From the NCBI GenBank assembly GCA_963676725.1, contig OY781463.1:496001-560000 (forward strand): a DNA stretch of 64,000 nucleotides. The letters run 5' to 3'. Below, one piece after another: positions 62,379 through 64,000 of this stretch (position 1 is its first letter; each line of letters opens with the position of its first letter). Position numbers and translations under genes: made by a program. This stretch comes from G963662905 sp963676725. Its GTDB lineage: Bacteria > Bacteroidota > Bacteroidia > Bacteroidales > WRLA01. Below the pieces are notes generated by a model. The model saw nothing but the letters and a program-made list of their open reading frames with translations. It ran no database searches and had not been told where the DNA came from.

Positions 62379-63534
62379 GTTGATGGCTCTGTTTTTTGTT
62401 TCTATATATAAAATAAATTGAGCCAATAAGACCCAGTAAGAAAAGTGAAACAGCAATAATTTGCGCTTGTGTTACCTCAAGGCCAAGAAAAGTATACTCG
62501 ATATTCACACGGATGCGTTCAATAAAAAAGCGCTCCATACCATTAAACATCAAATATATACTAAACAGTAAACCGGGAACATGAATTTTTTTGCGAATAC
62601 TCCAGAGGATGATAAAAATAAGAGTTCCCATTACTGTTTCGTAGAAAGGTGTGGGATAAACTGCTTCCCCGAGTACATGGCAATGCGTTCCAGAGCAGTT
62701 ATGAAGCATAATTCCTTCATTAATAACATTATGTGGGTAATCAAATGCCCATATCCAATCCGGTAAAAACCACCAATCGGGGATTGGATGTGCATTCACA
62801 ATTCCCCAGCATCCATCTCCGGAAATCTGACATCCAATACGCCCGACGGCATAGGCCAAAATTAAAGCCGGGGCAACACTGTCGATAAAATGTAGTGTGG
62901 GAATGCCTTGTTTTTTGGTGTAAATAATGAGCGCAATTGCTGCAACAATAAGCCCGCCATAAAAAGCTAGCCCGCTAAAGCTTGTGAGAGTGCCTATTGG
63001 ATCAAGGAAAAAATCATCGAGATGTTCAATAATATCGAATAATTTGGCGCCTAAAATGCCAAAAATTGCTGCGATAATGGCAATATTGCCTGTGAGTTGG
63101 TATGGGTGAACCTGTATTGTAGTGGTTTTTGGAGGGTCGAGTTTTGCTTTGTTTTTGCTATACCAGGTCCAGCCTGTAGAGACGATTGCTAAAATGATTC
63201 CTGCTAACCAACTGCCTGTCCAGCTTATTAATACATCCTGTGGATTATTAGCAAAATTTGTATAATCAGTCAGTATTGGAATGATCTTAAAGCCAATCAC
63301 AAAACCACTTAATCCGGAAATTATTAATTCCTGAACGCTTGCGGCTTTTCCTTCTGTTATCTGAATTTCCTTTGCCTTCAGTAAGCCATCTTTTTCCTTG
63401 CGTTTTAATTCAAGAAAAATCAAAATGGCTGCTGTTACAAAAGCCATGGCCACCATAAATCCATAGCTCTGTATGGGCAGATTGATATTGGTGCCAAAAA
63501 GGTCGTTGATCAGGTCGCTAAGTTTTGGGTACAT
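62371..63534 (-). CDS. Second prolipoprotein diacylglyceryl transferase (Lgt paralogue)
   Basis: A 387-residue Lgt-like membrane enzyme, longer than the copy at 23073-23879. YGFMVAMAFV (about 24-33) and the signature VGRIGCQISGDGCWGIVN are present, with EAVYPTPFYETVMG near the C-terminus. An extra pair of membrane segments and a loop (about 42-145) separate the first helices from the core. Whether it acts on lipoproteins or another acceptor is open. It follows mtaB after four bases. Confidence 0.87.
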   Translation of the reverse strand: MYPKLSDLINDLFGTNINLPIQSYGFMVAMAFVTAAILIFLELKRKEKDGLLKAKEIQITEGKAASVQELIISGLSGFVIGFKIIPILTDYTNFANNPQDVLISWTGSWLAGIILAIVSTGWTWYSKNKAKLDPPKTTTIQVHPYQLTGNIAIIAAIFGILGAKLFDIIEHLDDFFLDPIGTLTSFSGLAFYGGLIVAAIALIIYTKKQGIPTLHFIDSVAPALILAYAVGRIGCQISGDGCWGIVNAHPIPDWWFLPDWIWAFDYPHNVINEGIMLHNCSGTHCHVLGEAVYPTPFYETVMGTLIFIILWSIRKKIHVPGLLFSIYLMFNGMERFFIERIRVNIEYTFLGLEVTQAQIIAVSLFLLGLIGSIYFIYRNKKQSHQHA

Positions 63535-63538
63535 ATTA

Positions 63539-64000
63539 TTAAATGTTAAAAACAGCTTCTTCTAAATCGAGTGAATGGAGATTTGCTCTGCTAAGAGTAT
63601 TTGTAAGTTCTTCATTATAAATACTTTTTACCCGAATATAATTCTCTGTAAAGCCATACATAAAACCATTGATGTTCTGATGTTCAAAAAGCACATTGGC
63701 TTCATTATTAGTATTTTCCAGATAGAATTGTCTTTTTTTCTCATCTGAAAGTCTTTGGAGCTCATGGCTTCTTTCTCGACGTACATGAACATCAATAGCG
63801 GGTTTAATCTCCAAGGCTTTTGTTCCGGGGCGCTCAGAATATGTGAAAACATGCAAATAACTAATGGGAAGCGAACGAACAAAATCCATAGCATTTTGAT
63901 GGTCTTCTTCTGTTTCCCCGGGGAATCCTGCAATAATATCCACTGCTATACAGGCTAGGGGAAGAAGTTTTTTAATCGCCAGAACACGGCTCGCAAAAAG
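63539..64000 (-). CDS. mtaB: MtaB-like tRNA methylthiotransferase, 3' part (truncated by the window)
   Basis: The frame is open to the window edge; 153 codons are visible. It begins inside the radical-SAM domain (RVLAIKKLLPLACIAVDIIA), continues with GFPGETEEDHQ and FTYSERPGTKA, and ends with a TRAM-like domain. These match the MiaB/MtaB/RimO family, and the C-terminus best fits MtaB, which thiomethylates t6A37 in tRNA. The N-terminal Fe-S cysteines are outside the window. It appears to start an operon with the lgt paralogue. Confidence 0.85.
   Translation of the reverse strand, partial: LFASRVLAIKKLLPLACIAVDIIAGFPGETEEDHQNAMDFVRSLPISYLHVFTYSERPGTKALEIKPAIDVHVRRERSHELQRLSDEKKRQFYLENTNNEANVLFEHQNINGFMYGFTENYIRVKSIYNEELTNTLSRANLHSLDLEEAVFNI

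Noticed and set aside
1..64000. Signs of a mobile island, prophage or insertion sequence.
   Set aside because: No transposase, integrase or phage gene, no terminal inverted repeats, and no target duplications. The single tRNA gene has no adjacent integrase or repeat of its 3' end.

Overview
The window is a gene-dense, AT-rich (roughly 40% GC by eye) stretch of chromosomal core genome from a member of the Bacteroidota, most likely class Bacteroidia. The clues are: T9SS components and cargo (PorQ, and a CotH/lamin-tail protein with a type A C-terminal sorting domain); DUF2723, DUF6089 and DUF5916 proteins; the order rplM-rpsI-rpsB-tsf; the block rsgA / CBS / D15-like / nadK / DUF6089 / uppS / bamA / skp; promoters of the form TTTG-N19-TAnnTTTG; and a near absence of Shine-Dalgarno sequences. 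I see no prophage, insertion sequence, CRISPR array, integrase or obvious genomic island.

Layout. 0-11 kb: a stand-alone receiver protein with a HAD hydrolase, a MORN-like YwqK protein, recR, glmM followed by a degenerate NifS-like protein, a TPR protein, then a + strand run of ComA-like phosphosulfolactate synthase, a VTT membrane protein, aroE, a thiamine-binding protein and a PAP2 phosphatase. 11-16 kb: a 2-Cys peroxiredoxin and a tripartite efflux set (HlyD-like adaptor, MacB-like permease, TolC-like channel) with no ATPase gene. 16-20 kb: the ribosomal operon rplM-rpsI-rpsB-tsf with two strong intergenic hairpins, tRNA-Gln(TTG) and a candidate structured RNA. 20-26 kb: a 1026-aa DUF2723 membrane protein, lgt, a glycosyltransferase and dprA. 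26-36 kb: the outer-membrane biogenesis block (two Skp/OmpH proteins, BamA, UppS, DUF6089, NadK, a second D15-type protein, a CBS protein, RsgA). 36-42 kb: a PrsW-like protease, gamma-carbonic anhydrase, nadB, mazG, a PagL-like deacylase and a DUF2807 lipoprotein. 42-52 kb: proS, a bizarre Gly/Tyr/Trp- and Ser/Arg-rich lipoprotein, a FadL-like porin, a PhoA-like phosphatase and the giant CotH T9SS cargo with a TPR protein. 52-64 kb: ispH, porQ, rlmD, aroK, DUF5916, a macro-domain protein, an NfeD/ClpP-like protease, a DUF2061 protein, an inositol monophosphatase, a second lgt paralogue and the 3' part of an mtaB-like methylthiotransferase running off the right edge.

Functionally the window is dominated by envelope construction: lipoprotein maturation (two Lgt), outer-membrane protein insertion (BamA, Skp), lipid carrier synthesis (UppS, IspH), lipid A editing (PagL-like), T9SS (PorQ plus cargo) and efflux. 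The rest is central metabolism (shikimate, NAD, amino-sugar) and translation.

I did not find a clear, previously undescribed multi-gene system. The most unusual items are: the candidate 6S-like RNA at about 19.74-19.91 kb; the hairpins flanking rpsB; the amber-terminated DUF2061 gene followed by 111 open codons in the same frame; the NifS-fold protein without its PLP lysine; the efflux set without an ATPase; the low-complexity lipoprotein with one of the few strong ribosome-binding sites; and ComA in a bacterium.
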